Shown here piece by piece: positions 1 to 12,136 of a stretch of 60,000 nucleotides of DNA. The position numbers and the translations under genes are program-made. Origin of the DNA: Antedon mediterranea (taxonomy: Eukaryota; Echinodermata; Crinoidea; Comatulida; Antedonidae); contig NC_092673.1 of the NCBI RefSeq assembly GCF_964355755.1, positions 29,271,001 through 29,331,000 of the forward strand. Direction: 5' to 3'. Under the pieces are notes generated by a model that was not told the origin of the DNA, ran no database searches, and saw only the letters and a program-made list of their open reading frames with translations. Position 1 is the stretch's first letter; every line of letters starts with the position of its first letter.

Positions 1-60
1 ATTAATTTGAGCCCTATTTAAAGTTTGTCCAACTGTTAGTTACGGAGTTACATGATATGT

Positions 61-73
61 AGGTCAAAGGTCA
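61..73 (+). promoter_or_regulatory. Perfect DR1 motif
   Basis: AGGTCA A AGGTCA. It sits in sequence that resembles a dispersed repeat (compare 55,890), so it may be carried by a transposable element. Confidence 0.3.
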
Positions 74-239
74 AAAATGCCAAAAATCATACTTCCGGCC
101 ATTTTTGGACAAACTTTTCCATTAGAACGAATATTAATATGCATCTCCCAAATAATTTGACACTAACATTATTTCATTTAAAATAAGCGTTGCAAAGATA
201 TGACCATTTTGTTTTCAATGGATCAAAACATTCAAATTG

Positions 240-252
240 AGGTCAGAGGTCA
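240..252 (+). promoter_or_regulatory. Perfect DR1 motif
   Basis: AGGTCA G AGGTCA, about 180 bases from the previous one. Confidence 0.3.
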
Positions 253-829
253 AAGATGAATTTTAGAAATTTGACAACATGGGTTTTTATAACCAGCATG
301 ATTCAAATATTCATAAAACACAATGTTTACACTTTCCCCATGATCTGCACACGAAAATACATAGGGATCTGGACTAGTACTGTTAATGTTTGACAATAAA
401 TTAAAATGTTCATACAAGCATGCATTGAAAAATGCAACGTTATAAAAATATCAAATGATAACAAATTCTAAAAAAAAAACAAAAACTGGATCTACTTTAG
501 GTTAACATACAATTACAAGCATATTAAAATGCAACGAACTTTCAACACATTTTCAGGCAGTAAATTTTACATAAAATCACAGCATAATTTTCAAGATTGT
601 AGAAACAAGACAAGATAACCAAGTCATCGCAAACAATCAACGTAATGTAAACTACGTAATTAAACAAAACAAAAAATCTTTACTCTCTATAGCCGCAAAA
701 CAAGCAAAACGTACCATTTGCCCACTGACTAATTACAAAAATGAAGCAGTTATTTAACAATATACTTTGCTTGACACATGAAACCAGAACTGATACGATT
801 GAATGAGAATAAACAATTGCACAACATCA

Positions 830-1000
830 CAAACATGCAACGATCGCACAACATTGCAAACATGCAACGATCGCATAAACATTGAGACTTTCACAAGTAT
901 TCCTGTTCCAGTCACAAAATAATCTAGATTTGCAACGATCGTAACGACGAAAACATGCAACAATCGCAAAACATCGCAAACATGCAACGATCGCAAAAAC
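830..1000. repeat. Short GCAACGATCG repeat cluster
   Basis: CATGCAACGATCGCA recurs about five times, with CACAAGTATTCCTGTTCCAGTCAC between two groups. Confidence 0.7.
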
Positions 1001-2924
1001 ATAGAGATTTTCACAAATATTCCTGTCACAAAAATAATCAGAAAAGAAATAAATAAAAGAAATGTAAATATTAAATAATAAAATATGACTTTAAAATTTA
1101 AATCTTTTCTAGTCATAAAACAATGAAAAATAAAAGAAAAAAAATGTAAAAAGAATTTAAAGCAAGACTTTCACAAGGTTGTCTGTTCCAGTCAAAAAAT
1201 TAAACAAAATTAATCACAAGAAACAAAATATGTTTTAAAAAAATGTGAAATAATACACAGGTACAAAACGATATCACTGTAACAATCATGGCCTCAACAA
1301 ACTAGGGCCTAGAAAGTTTAAATGTTAATGAACTTCAATCAAGAATTAACAGGTTACTATAAACTAGAAACTAAGCACACATTTAAACAATAACTATAGT
1401 CTGGGATTTACAAAACTAAAACTAAACAATTTAGGTTTAATCTGATGGTAAAGGACATACACAAATAGTAATTCCAAAATAACCCAAGGAGTTAAAATGT
1501 TTCATGATTTTTATAAAGAAAAATAACTTGAGCTTATAGAGTTTTAGCTGCATTTTATAATGATATAAATGCGTTTGTATGCACAGGTTGCAACATAAGA
1601 CTATTACTAACAAATTATAACCATGGGTGGGTTTTTTTGTTTGCCAGGCCCTCTCAACTGTTACCTTTTCATTTTTGAAAATCTGGTTGTATCACAACTT
1701 ACAAATGGCATTTGAATTTTGTCTTTCTTAATCATTTAGATTTGTTTAGATGTGGCAAGCCAAAATATTAAACTGATCAATGAACAACCACATGAACATT
1801 TTTTAATATTTTTTTTACGATAATAAATGTTTTTGTCAGAAAGATTATGTAAAAGCTAGTTAGTAAGAAAGCAACAAGGCTTCAAAGCATCCGCTGTGTG
1901 TTTAGATTGTTAGGCCTATTATAAGCACGATGTCTTTCAAGCAAGCTCTAAACAAAGCTCCACCACCAGCCACACATAAGCACACATACTAAAGTATCAT
2001 TTCAAAGATTTGCCTACCATTTGGCATGTTATTAAACTTAGTCACTGTATATGCATAAAAAACATAATTCATGTTCAATGCAATATAAACTTATAGTAGG
2101 ATTTTATTAAAGAAGTTGAAGCCTCCAATAAAACCAACGAATATATTAAAAATAAAATTACTGTTTTTGTTTGTTTTTAGCAATGATGTAAGAACTTAAT
2201 TATTACCATGCCAACAAAGTAAACATCACTCAAAATGTATAAAAAACTAAAATACAAATAGAAAACAAAACAATAAACAACACATGGCCACAGTGCTTAA
2301 CTGACCTTTGATTTGAACTGGTCCATAGAAAATAAAAAGAATTTTAAAAGAATTATTATAATTGTGGATTTAACCAAAATATACTAATAAGTTATACCTT
2401 AAATTAAATAACATAATCAAACACATGCAAGGCCTAGGTATTTATGATTTTCTTTTTTATAAAAAGAAAAAAATATAACATTTTTTTACTGGAAAAAAAA
2501 AGACAGCCCAGACTTTTAGGAAGAATAGAATATTGAGAAAATAATCAGATAAAAAAAACTACCTCTATGACTCACTAACTAAACATTTCAGATTTTTTTA
2601 ATACTGAAATATAAGATTAATCTATTCATAGACATTAGTAATGAGCACATACTGAAACGTAGCAAAGTCAATGTTTTTCAAATGTACACACATAAATTTG
2701 AGTTAATAAATGTAGCTACTACTGTAATATCTACTTGTTTAAACTATATTCTGTTAAAGGTAAGGATTGGTAGATGGAGGGTCCAGAATAGTTACTGTAG
2801 TAAAGAGATACGGTACGGATTGGTAGATTGGCTCAAAATGGTTAATAATATGGTAATTGTTTGTTAGGTTTAAAAGCAGTGATACAGTAAGGAGTTTCAA
2901 AGCACAATAATCTTTAATGTATAG

Positions 2925-3051
2925 GCGTATTTGACTGGTCATTCACAAACACCTCGCAGTGAGCTACTTCCAGTGTTCGTATATCAACGGTGAAGTGTTT
3001 GAGGAGATAGATCTGAGGATTATCTCCTCAAAATAGCCCAGTCAAATACGC
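2925..3051. mobile_element. Short MITE with 14-bp perfect terminal inverted repeats
   Basis: GCGTATTTGACTGG (2925-2938) is exactly inverted as CCAGTCAAATACGC (3038-3051). An inner 9-bp stem (GAGGAGATA / TATCTCCTC) makes the right half fold again. Flanking TAT on both sides may be a target duplication if the ends are extended by two bases. At 127 bp it has no coding capacity. Confidence 0.7.
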
Positions 3052-3399
3052 TTTATTTCCCAACATGCAAGCAGTAAGCTTTACCAATTTCGGAAAAAAC
3101 AAACTGAAATTTGTACGTATTTGCCAGAAGATGTTTACTATAAGCCTATGTCAGAAATGATCTGTTGTCACTAAACACAAATGTACAGTACGTCTTTCTA
3201 AATGTTAAGATGCATGCTGGGAAGTCATCATTCTGAAATGTCCTATTATTATCCAAAGTTAGAATACCAGCTACCAGTAAAAAAACAGAGCTAATTCTAC
3301 ATTAGGAAAGTTACTAATTGTTTTGATAACATAGACAAATGCACTCTGATATTATGAAAAATCAAAACTACAGCATTTTTGTTTAAATTTCATATGCAA

Positions 3400-3690
3400 G
3401 CCACTCGCAGATGGATAAAATATTTTATAATTATATTACAGTCGTAGCCACCAGCACAGTTATGTTCCAATCGACCACTTTTTGACAGAAGCCTTTGACA
3501 ATTCCTGTGATCTGCACACAGATTGTTCCATTTTCTTGTGGCTACATCACAGATAGTGATTGAAAACTAAGTCTCATTTGATGCTTAGAAAGAGTTACAA
3601 CCCTGGGACTAGGTCAGGATTGAACCATGGACCTTGGGATTGGAAGGCAAGCACGTTAACCACCAAGCTACAGCCTCCGTATGTGATTAT
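3400..3690 (-). repeat. SINE family B remnant
   Basis: It shares ...GATGGATAAA...TAAGTCTCATTTGA.GCTTA...GGTCAGGATTGAACC...GGAAGGCAAGCAC with 15,620-15,845 and 46,605-46,765. Read on the minus strand, GGTTCAATCC is a tRNA-type box B, so this is a tRNA-derived SINE. Confidence 0.6.
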
Positions 3691-4564
3691 ATTAATTCCA
3701 TAATTTCTTTTAACAAAACCTCATTTAAAGAGTGACAATATAAAGTATATTCTCAAATATAAATACAGTAGTAGTTAGCTTAAATACAGAGTGCATGTCT
3801 AGAGTTTCAAACAACCAAGAAGAATACCCATGCAAATCTATTGCCATAAACAATATTAAAAAAAAGGAAAGGAAGACAATTAGAAGTATTCAACTAAACC
3901 CTTGCCAATAATGCATGCAAAATGTACTGCTCTCTGAAATAATAAAACTAAGCAAGTATGCACAATTTAGAAACTTGTTATACACAGCAAAATGGGGTAC
4001 CACAAGAATTTTAAATTTTAGCTGTTTTTAAAAAAATTAATAGATGTAGTATTTTTTTAAATTGAAATTGTTGCACTTTTTTATTTCTAAATATATGCAA
4101 AATTTAGAAACTTTTTAGTGCCAAATTCTATACACAGCAAACGAGTACCACAAGAATTTAAATTTATATTTTTGGTTGTTAAAAACGTGTTATTTTTACT
4201 AATAGTTTTAAGGTTCTTGCATCTATGCATCTTGCATTTAGCATACTTTGAATTGAGAACAATACATTGAAAGCAATTGATTTAATTAAATTCCATCCCT
4301 ATGATAAGATCTAGAGGGATTTCATGCTAGTGGCAATGAGGGTTTAGACAAGGGAAAGTAAGTAAGTTAAGTGGGAAAAATTCAATGAAATTAACATATT
4401 TTGTTTATCTGTCAATAAAGTGTAGTTGTGAGTGGATACCATACACACACAAATAAGCACCAAGTTATTTAATAACATTCGTTTTATTCATGCTCAAAGT
4501 CTCTTAATGCTTCACATTATCTTTGGTAATTATTTGATCAAATATTATATGTGGAAATTTGTTG

Positions 4565-4715
4565 CAGTGCAATTGTGTCTTGACATTACCAGGTACCCAT
4601 TTGTAAACCTGGGTGGAGAGAGGCAAATGTAAGTAAATGTCTTGCCTAAGGACACAAGCAATGTTGACAAGCGTTGGATTCGCACTTATGATCTCATAAT
4701 CAGTGGTACAACCCT
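4565..4715 (-). repeat. SINE family C remnant
   Basis: It shares TGTGTCTTGAC, GTACCCATTTGTA, CTGGGTGGAGAGAGGCAAA, GTCTTGCCTAAGGACACAAGC and the tRNA-like end with copies at 36,285, 37,535 and 44,935. Confidence 0.65.
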
Positions 4716-5053
4716 CTTTCAGATTGCAATTTTAGAAAATTTTCTTTTTAATTTAACCAGATTCATGCATGTGAACTAGTTATTAAAATGTTAATAATAG
4801 ACACTGGATGCAACTTTAAAGAAGTAATTGTTTGTTAGCTTATTTTCAAACAATTTATTGGTACTTTTTTGTGTGGGTATGGTATGTGTGGCGTGGGGGG
4901 TAAAATGTGACACCTACTGTACATGTGCCAAATGCAAACAAACAAAGTGTCATGACAACCAGCTGCTAACAATACAACCTCTGACATTGACAAAATAAAC
5001 AATAACAAAAATAACAAGAAAACACAAACAGGCTTAGTAGTAGCACACAATAC

Positions 5054-5113
5054 CTTTCTCCTAAATGAAGATTTCTGTAGAATTCTATTTTTGCGATCGG
5101 GACTATCTGTATC
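5054..5113 (-). CDS. FNBP1: F-BAR gene probable exon 9 (60-nt linker exon, possibly alternative)
   Basis: The 60-nt exon is phase 0 on both sides and encodes DTDSPDRKNRILQKSSFRRK, Ser- and Arg/Lys-rich. A good pyrimidine tract ends catacag and the donor is gtattg. It would extend the basic linker after exon 8. Vertebrate family members have alternatively spliced linker exons here, so exon skipping is plausible. I see no sequence match that proves it, only splice signals, frame and position. Confidence 0.65.
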
Positions 5114-7370
5114 CTGTATGATGTAGTGACACACAGAAAGAAAAGGCAATGGAATGTTAAAAACATGTAGAACAGGTTTCCCTCCAACGTTTACATTTTT
5201 TTCTAACGACATGAAGTTAAAATTTTGGCAGTTTTTGTCTTCTTTTGTTACCAATTAAAATCATTTAACTAGCTAAGCTATGTTAATTCTCCATGTGAAT
5301 GAAAGTAAAAAATGTTGTCAGTTGAGTGTCTGAAAGTCTTGAACTAGGGTAGGGAAGGGGAATAGTCATTTATCGGAGATCTTCCCCAAAGCCTTGGATT
5401 TGGAGATTACATATATAAGAGTCTCTGGTTTGGTTTAGAGACTCTCACATTGGACGGGGAATTAATTGGAGGGAGACCTGTAGGTGCGAATAAAATAAAT
5501 ATATTTATTGCTAAATTGCTGAAATGAAGGTTGTGAATAAAACAAAACATTAAATAATAATATACATACTATATAGTTTGATTAATGATGGTCAATATTA
5601 AAATAATATATTTGGTTATATAACCACTGATTTAAAGCTCTGTCGACACTATCAAACTAGATGGTAGATGTGAAGTGCCCAAATATGCAGTATGGTAGAC
5701 ATCATCACGTTTTTTTGTTAAATAAAGTTTGATAGTGTAGACAGAGCTTAAGCATTATTTCGAATATTTTGAAGGTGCTTGGAGTGCAATTCTGTTGCAA
5801 TTTCATTGAGAATATTTACCCGGGTATGTTGGTGACCTACCAAGTTAGTGATTGGTCCATGAAGACAACTTACCCGGGTAAATAACCCTGAACACGGCCA
5901 CATAATACGTGAACGCAATCTTTATATTATGTGGTGCGAGGAGTTGATTAAGCCAGTACAGTACAGTATATATTACAATTATTAATTTTATAAATAGCAG
6001 TATATATATAAGATATTAAAAGTTGTTTTGAACAATAATATTATGAAAAGAGATTGATTTTTCATGCAAAAGATATATATGCAATTTTTTTTGTTAGAAC
6101 ATTTGGGAAGTTATAAAAATATAATATTTCTACAAAGTAATTCATTTTAGAAATGTTATTATAGACAATCCGAAATATTAAAAGAAATAATTTTAAAATT
6201 TCTAATGATTATTTAAGCATATTATAACAAAATTTACTCTAATATACTTGAAGCAAATCAAATGGTATTTATATTGCCATAAATGTTAAAAAGTTGGAAA
6301 TTGGAAATAGTATTCACTGGTGTTTGAGTTAAATCGTTTGCATTGAAAATTAATTCTGTAGTCTAATTTATTTATGTGACTTTAAACAAGTATAGCAAAG
6401 TTTGGCACTAACAGACAGTAAGGCCAGCTGTCTTGTTTGACATATACACAGTATAGAACATGTGAGAAGTATGTAAGGACAATAAACCAATAAATTTGTT
6501 AAGCCGCCAGCCAAATCACTGTTCTGCCAAATGCTATTACCCATTTGGGGTTTATATTTTTGGTGTGTCCGTACTTTGGAAACTACTATAATTTGAAAAT
6601 TAAAATCTCATGCTTTTAATTTCCTATCAAGTCATGTCACGTCACATGGTATACAAAGTAGGTGCTAATACTTTGTTCATTTTCTTAACTAGTATAAGAA
6701 ACATTCACAACAGTTTAACAATATAAAAGGGACTGGTTTATATAGTAATAATAGGTAAATAAAAGAAAATAATAAAATATGGAACAGGAATATAACTTGT
6801 GAAATATTTATCAATGAATATTCATGACCAGTTATAAATATGTATAAATGAGTATTACAAATACCAGGAAGACAACCTATTTAATCAATAACACTTACCA
6901 AAACATTCCACACAACAAATATTTACATAATATTTATGATAGTATAAATAAAGATGCTAGGTATAAACATTTTATGACATGAAAAATATTTCCTCAATCA
7001 TCAAGTTGTAGCTAGCATCTTTGTTTATACTCAGCTCTGGACCAATGCATTGTGCACTTTTTCATAAATGATGTGGTTTAATAACACTGCGTATATGATG
7101 ACTATAAGTATAAGTCCAATTATTTATTTTGGTATTATCAGAGATTTATTTACTATTGCAAGGGTATGTTTGTACTGTACTCAATTTGGTGCAGAGGCTT
7201 TATACCCTAGTCAACTCAACCAACCAGACCAACTTTCAAAACAATACCAGCTGTATAAATGGACTTATACTTGGTTTAACACAGTAAAACAATCACAAGT
7301 GATCACAAGTACCATAAACATGACTTTTAAGATGCAAAATGAAAAAACAAAAAAACAAACAAGTACATAC
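5114..7370. other. Intron between F-BAR exons 8 and 9
   Basis: This intron holds a short MITE copy (5635-5750), a pair of TACCCGGGTA words around 5819-5880, and an imperfect hairpin (about 6950-7030, GATGCTAG / CTAGCATC). The rest is AT-rich with nothing recognised. Confidence 0.55.
5635..5750. mobile_element. MITE family A copy 1 (internally deleted)
   Basis: The ends are AAGCTCTGTCGACACTATC and GATAGTGTAGACAGAGCTT. At 116 bp it is shorter than other copies (about 150-170 bp), keeping only part of the central GTGATGTGCCC palindrome. Confidence 0.8.
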
Positions 7371-7598
7371 CTTTTTACTGAATAAACCAATTTTTCGTTT
7401 AGTTTTCTTAGTTTTACCAGATATAGTACCACCACTACTCCCATTGCTAGGTGTGACTGGAATCTCTAATTCAGATGAGATTGAGTCTGTATCAACTGGC
7501 TTAGGATGATGACCAGGCTCTACATCCAGGTCTTCAAATGTTATATCCCCCGGCGGAACATAACCGGATTTATATTTGTCCGTTACCATGACAGAATC
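7371..7598 (-). CDS. FNBP1: F-BAR gene coding exon 8 (end of F-BAR and start of linker)
   Basis: The exon is 228 nt, 76 codons, residues 265-340, phase 0. It opens DSVMVTDKYKSGYVPPGD and continues ITFEDL, the conserved strand after the F-BAR helices (YKSGFEPPGDIEFED in FBP17). It then becomes a Ser/Thr/Gly/Pro-rich linker and ends in a basic patch at about residues 325-340 (GKTKKTKRKIGLFSKK), comparable to the Lys-rich patch after the F-BAR in vertebrate proteins. The acceptor is tttttgtag and the donor gtatgt. Confidence 0.93.
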
Positions 7599-7859
7599 CT
7601 ACAAAAAAACATAAATAAATGTTATGAACATGAGTTTTTATTGGTTGGGAATAATTTTCACTGCAAAAAAGCCATTTGAAACATGCACGCTTATCGGTAT
7701 AAATTAAAAAATGGTACTCTCAGAAGATAATGCTGTGCAATATGAACCTGATTTTAATTAACATATTTTAGAGGGGTGTTCAATGAAAATTTATACTTTT
7801 TGAGTAATATCTCGCTCTTCGAGGAGAAATGGTTATTGTTGGTTTATCCGGGTAAGCTA

Positions 7860-8004
7860 GGCATGAAAAAGATTTTTATTATGATTGTTATGCTTGTGCT
7901 TGCCTTTTTGTGTACTTTTTAAATGGTTTTTTTAATCTTTGTAACCACAACCAAATTTGGTATACAAAAAAGAGTTTTGGATAATAAAGTTTTATTGAAT
8001 TGAA
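7860..8004 (+). repeat. Possible non-LTR retroelement 3' tail in intron
   Basis: The stretch ends AATAAAGTTTTATTGAATTGAA, which resembles the 3' end and short tail of a CR1/RTE-type non-LTR element. No protein homology remains, so the call rests on tail style alone. Confidence 0.3.
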
Positions 8005-8022
8005 ATGGCAAATGCAACTTAC

Positions 8023-8169
8023 TGTACTTGGTTTGATCTGTTCTGCTTCTTGAACCATAGCTTCTAGACACTTGACTAATATAGGATTCACATCATTTTG
8101 TGATATTGAAAACTTCTTGTAGAACTCGCCCAACGATCTGGTTCTTTTTTCATCCATATCTTGCATTTT
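8023..8169 (-). CDS. FNBP1: F-BAR gene coding exon 7
   Basis: The exon is 147 nt, 49 codons, residues 216-264, phase 0. It encodes KMQDMDEKRTRSLGEF and VNPILVKCLEAMVQEAEQI, matching KIQEMEERRIVRMGE and VIPIIGKCLDGIVKAAESI of FBP17, the last F-BAR helices. The acceptor is ttacacacag and the donor gtaagt. The downstream intron begins with sequence resembling a retroelement tail. Confidence 0.94.
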
Positions 8170-8658
8170 CTGTGTGTAAATTATTATTATTTTTCTTAAA
8201 GATTTTGTAGTTTGTAGAGATTATTATAATAAATCAAGCATTGAGAAACTAAGTGAATTACTTGGCAAAACACAGGGGGTGTGTTATTTCATATCTCAGC
8301 CCATGCTCCAGACACATCCAGACAATCAGAATAAACACAGAAGCATGTCCATATCAACATTTTTTAACCTACATATGGGTGCTGCCAGTGATTGACCAAT
8401 CATGACATAGTGGAAAACTCATTTTATTTCTTTATTAGCCATACAAATACAAAAATACACAATTTGATAAGGAAAAGAATAACTACAGTTTAAAATAAAA
8501 CTTTGACCCATAGGACGGTAACATCGTAATCATCTGAACCGTTGCTTGTGATTGGTCAATTCACGTCACAAAAAAACACAGGTCTCGCAGAATTATTAAA
8601 CTTGCAGCTGTGTAATTGGTAGAACATTACAACTGGTAGAAAATAAAACAAAACAAAC

Positions 8659-8787
8659 CTGGAAAACAGCTGGCATGTTTGTAAAATAATGTTCCTTCTG
8701 TGCTGTATTTGTTTTCTGTAACTGTAGTATGTAGTCATTCTTACTGTCTTCTCTCAGCTGATTTTTTGTATTCATAATGCTTTTTAA
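8659..8787 (-). CDS. FNBP1: F-BAR gene coding exon 6
   Basis: The exon is 129 nt, 43 codons, residues 173-215, phase 0. It contains LREDSKNDYILQLQ and ends HYFTNMPAVFQ. FBP17 has MAEDSKADYSSILQ and YYHTHIPNIFQ at the same spacing. The acceptor is ttactttcag and the donor gtttgt, which is weaker than the other donors in this gene. Confidence 0.92.
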
Positions 8788-9086
8788 CTGAAAGTAATAC
8801 AGTGATAATAGATTGATAGAGTGATAATCTTCTGAAATGAATTTACATGGGTTTTACAATCAACAAACTTTCAAGTTTTAATTTTCTTGCAGATTGTGAA
8901 GACAAACCTGTAGCCTTTTTCAAACTAGAAGACCAGCAGTGAAAGTGCAAGTAAATCGGCCTACTGTAACTCATGATTTTTTGGCCAATCCTAGCCAGCA
9001 TCTTTTCATCTACTAGGCTAGGACTAAATCTATCATTTCTTCAGTCTGCGAAAATCCTGGCTACGAGATTGGAGTACATGACTTAC

Positions 9087-9191
9087 CCTTTCTACGGCAG
9101 CTTTTGTTTGGTTCGGGTCATTATCAGCCCGATTAAATGCTGCCTTGGCCTGCTCGAATGCTTTGTGTGCTTGCTCATAATGTTTTTTCAC
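9087..9191 (-). CDS. FNBP1: F-BAR gene coding exon 5
   Basis: The exon is 105 nt, 35 codons, residues 138-172, phase 0 at both ends. It encodes VKKHYEQAHKAFEQAKAAF and ends TKAAVER, matching SKRRFERDCKEADRAQQYF and TKADVEK of FBP17, the long coiled-coil helix of the F-BAR dimer. The acceptor is ttgttttcag and the donor gtaagt. Confidence 0.93.
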
Positions 9192-11606
9192 CTGAAAACA
9201 ACATAACGAAAATCATTATTATTGTATTGAAAATATCCATATAGGTTTATAAATCAACATGACATTGAACCAAAATTGTATGATTCAGTAAATTTTAAAT
9301 CATGCGGCCAAAGGTATGTAGTTGTACTTTTTTGTAAAATAATTTAATACTGTACTCTTTCATTATATACCTAGAAACAAATTATATTAAAACTATTTGA
9401 AAAAAAAGTTTATTAGTTTTAATCCCTGTGAACAACAAAATTTAATAGATAAGGTTGACTGTGTTCAGTGTTGATTTTTCAAACAAGTATCTTCTAGTAT
9501 TTCCCTTTCCATAATTTGTGTTAACTTTAGACACAAGATTTGGGCAAATTCATTTTGTCCAGATAAACCAGATAACTCAATTTATACCAAGAAAGAATAT
9601 TGGGGTAGGTGATTTAACACCCTTTGCAATGCAATTTCCTTGATACCGATAGACAGTATAAAAGTGATATCAATCTTTCTATCTAAATATACAAAACAAA
9701 ACTACTGATTTGAGACTATTATAACCATCAATCAAATTATATTATGATGCAAGGCAGACAAGGAAGTAAATGCTCAACATTAACAGTTTAATAACTCAGT
9801 CATTTTTAAATTTCCAAAAATTATTAAATACCATAATGATATCAATCTATAAACAGGTACTGTGTAAAGCTACCTTACAGTATAAAGACACACTATGGTA
9901 TAAAGTTACCTTACTAGTACTAAGACAGCCCTACAGTATGGTGCTATTTATGTAGGTAACCTAACCACAGGATATGTATAGGCCTCACATAACTTAAGGC
10001 CACCCTAATGTAAATTACAGTAAGTAAAACATGATGATGTACAATCAACTCTTACAACCTCTCTGAAAACTAGAAACTCTCCTAATAGCAAACTTTTCTT
10101 GACGACCAAATAGTCCAAAATTTCTTTTTACCATTAAAAAAACATTCCGAATACCAGAATTTCTGGAAAACCAGACATATTTTGCCGACCCAAAGGTGTC
10201 CAGTATTGGAAGAGTTGACTGTATTAGTTAAATGGCGTAGCTTATACGTGAGCCAGTTCTTTCATGCCCCTACAATATTGATTACTGTAGATAGCATAAT
10301 ACCATCATCTAATGTAATCTCTTGTCTCCAGAATCATCATTATCTAAATTAGCAAATCTTTCATCCAGGCAAATCAAACTGTACAGTACCACTATCCTAG
10401 ATTATAAGTATCTATGTGTACATTTATGAAAGAAAATCGACTTAATTCAAGCGAAAATGTTTTAGTCTCAACAATTATAGACATCATCTTACAGTTAATA
10501 AGTCAAAGATGCTCTCCGGGTGAAATGCCATCCTGAGATGAGAACGCGTCGTCTTGTTTGTAGTAATTAGTCAGTACAGCTAATTTTTTGGAAAATATAT
10601 TTCGTAATTTTACTTTCTGATTCCGAAATAAAAGATTGAATGAATGAATTACCCATTTATTCTTATTCTTGAAAATAATTCTATTATTACAGACTGAATT
10701 GCAGGTTTGTTTATATCTAAAAATGAAATGCACATTACATACTGTACACATTATACAAAAATAATTAAATTTATTAATAAACATTTTTGATATTATATTT
10801 CTGAAGATTATTAATTATATGAAGATAATCAATATCACAATATTTAAGCCTATTATGATAGAATGGAATGTTGTAGTATTTTATACCTTTGCACATGAAG
10901 TTGAAATAGTGTACTACCATTCAGTTTAGTTTTTGTTGCCATAATGAAAAAAATGTGTGAATTTCATCAGCATCTCGTAACCACTTCTAAGAAGTGTATA
11001 ACCAATATAAGTGATCTTGAGTTATGGTCGATTCTAGGAATTCCAGATACAGCATCAAGTTATCTGAAGTGTAGGCTTCAGATTCTAATTTCAAGGTGCT
11101 TTGTGATCCTATTCTGACATTAGGGACTTAATGAAACATGACAGTTAGGGGAGGACGACGAATATCCTGTGTTCGCTAGAGTGTAAAATCATAAACAGTC
11201 AACATAGCCGTTTTATTAATTAAATGGCTATGGTTAAACTGAGCCTTGCATTCAAACGCCGCGCAGAATGTATTGCTTTTAACACAGCCATTTTAACCCA
11301 ATAAAAATGTTATTTCATTAAACGATTAAATTAGAAGTTCAAATATTATTTAGAGTTTTGAAATTCCCACGTTTAAGTGTAATTTGAACTGTGTATTTAA
11401 GGTTATATGTACATTATTTCTAGTCGTTCTCTGTAAACAGGAAAATGGCAACTTTATCGCCCGAAAAAAAAGTTAAGACGACGGAATTTCACGCTAAGCT
11501 TCGGCCACTTTGTTAAAGCTCTTGCATAAATTATTCATGAGCACCGTCCTGTGGTTACCCGTCGTGTTTTGTAAAGTCCCTATTTACCTAGATATTTTAA
11601 ACATAC
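9192..11606. other. Intron between F-BAR exons 4 and 5
   Basis: AT-rich intron. Apart from the 462-bp inverted-repeat element at 11,121-11,582 I recognise nothing. The minus-strand frame at 10,503-10,784 has no family match and contains an ATTCATTCATTC-type tail. Confidence 0.5.
11121..11582. mobile_element. Inverted-repeat element next to F-BAR exon 4
   Basis: The left end TAGGGACTT...AAACATGAC is inverted, imperfectly, as GTCGTGTTTTG...AAGTCCCTA at the right. It is 462 bp and non-coding. The right end lies 18 bases from the donor hexamer of exon 4. Confidence 0.6.
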
Positions 11607-11817
11607 CCTGTTGAGTGTATCGATTGAGTCTTGTAACTTCTTCTCCTCTTTTTCTCCTTCTTTTATTATACCCTTTCTTTCTGCTTTTAGTTCAACCCCT
11701 AACATCAATGCCTCTTTTGTGACCGTTGTTACTATATTCTCTGATATCGTTTCATGTTGTAACGCCACGCTGTTTAGTTCTTTAAGTAAACCAACGAAGG
11801 CTTTGGTGCACGTGAAT
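11607..11817 (-). CDS. FNBP1: F-BAR gene coding exon 4
   Basis: This is the longest F-BAR exon seen, 211 nt, residues 67-137. It encodes FTCTKAFVGLLKEL, then QHETISENIV, then a charged helix rich in Lys and Glu (AERKGIIKEGEKEEKKLQ). FBP17 has SCKAFISNLNEM and GQHEVISENM at the same place. The acceptor is a run of T ending ag and the donor is gtatgt. A MITE ends only 18 bases inside the donor-side intron (see 11,121-11,582). Plus-strand frames across this exon are shadows. Confidence 0.94.
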
Positions 11818-11902
11818 CTAAAAAAAAAAAAATTATTATTATTTGTGACGGATGTGATAGTGATCTCCAATCAAAAACACTCTAAAGGTACAGTCATAGC
11901 CT

Positions 11903-12050
11903 AAAGCTTTGTCTACACTATCAAACGTTATTTGATGTGCCCATATATGGACATGATGATGTCATATCACTACCACATTTGGGCATATCACCACCATATA
12001 TGGGCACATTACACTTTATTGTCAAACAATTTTCATAGTGTAGACAGTTT
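11903..12050. mobile_element. MITE family A copy 2
   Basis: AAGCTTTGTCTACACTATCAAAC at the left and CATAGTGTAGACAG at the right, with the central GGACATGATGATGTCATATC and TTTGGGCATATCACCACCA typical of the family. Confidence 0.8.
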
Positions 12051-12107
12051 TAGGATGGGTTCAATTCAATGATCTGACAAATTCATACCCATATCAAAAT
12101 GTTATCC

Positions 12108-12136
12108 AGTCAAAGGTCAAATTATAAGGTCAAAGT
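12108..12136. promoter_or_regulatory. Two AGGTCA half-sites spaced seven bases
   Basis: The sequence holds AAAGGTCA, AT-rich spacer, AAGGTCA. Nuclear receptors bind such half-sites, but a spacing of seven is not a standard strong element. It is recorded because other AGGTCA pairs occur in the window. Confidence 0.2.

Larger units (their letters stand above)
1..5053. other. Intronic stretch of the F-BAR gene, no exon recognised
   Basis: This is AT-rich DNA with no recognisable coding match. It contains a cluster of GCAACGATCG repeats (about 830-1000), two perfect DR1-type AGGTCA pairs (61-73, 240-252), a 127-bp MITE (2925-3051) and SINE remnants (about 3400-3690 and 4565-4715). The open frame on the minus strand at 754-1116 reads through the GCAACGATCG repeats and looks accidental. 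Confidence 0.6.

Noticed and set aside
754-1116. 120-residue open frame on the minus strand
   Set aside because: It reads through the GCAACGATCG repeat cluster, shows repeat-derived SLHVC words and has no family signature or splice support.
11611-11904. 97-residue plus-strand frame
   Set aside because: It is the antisense shadow of F-BAR exon 4.
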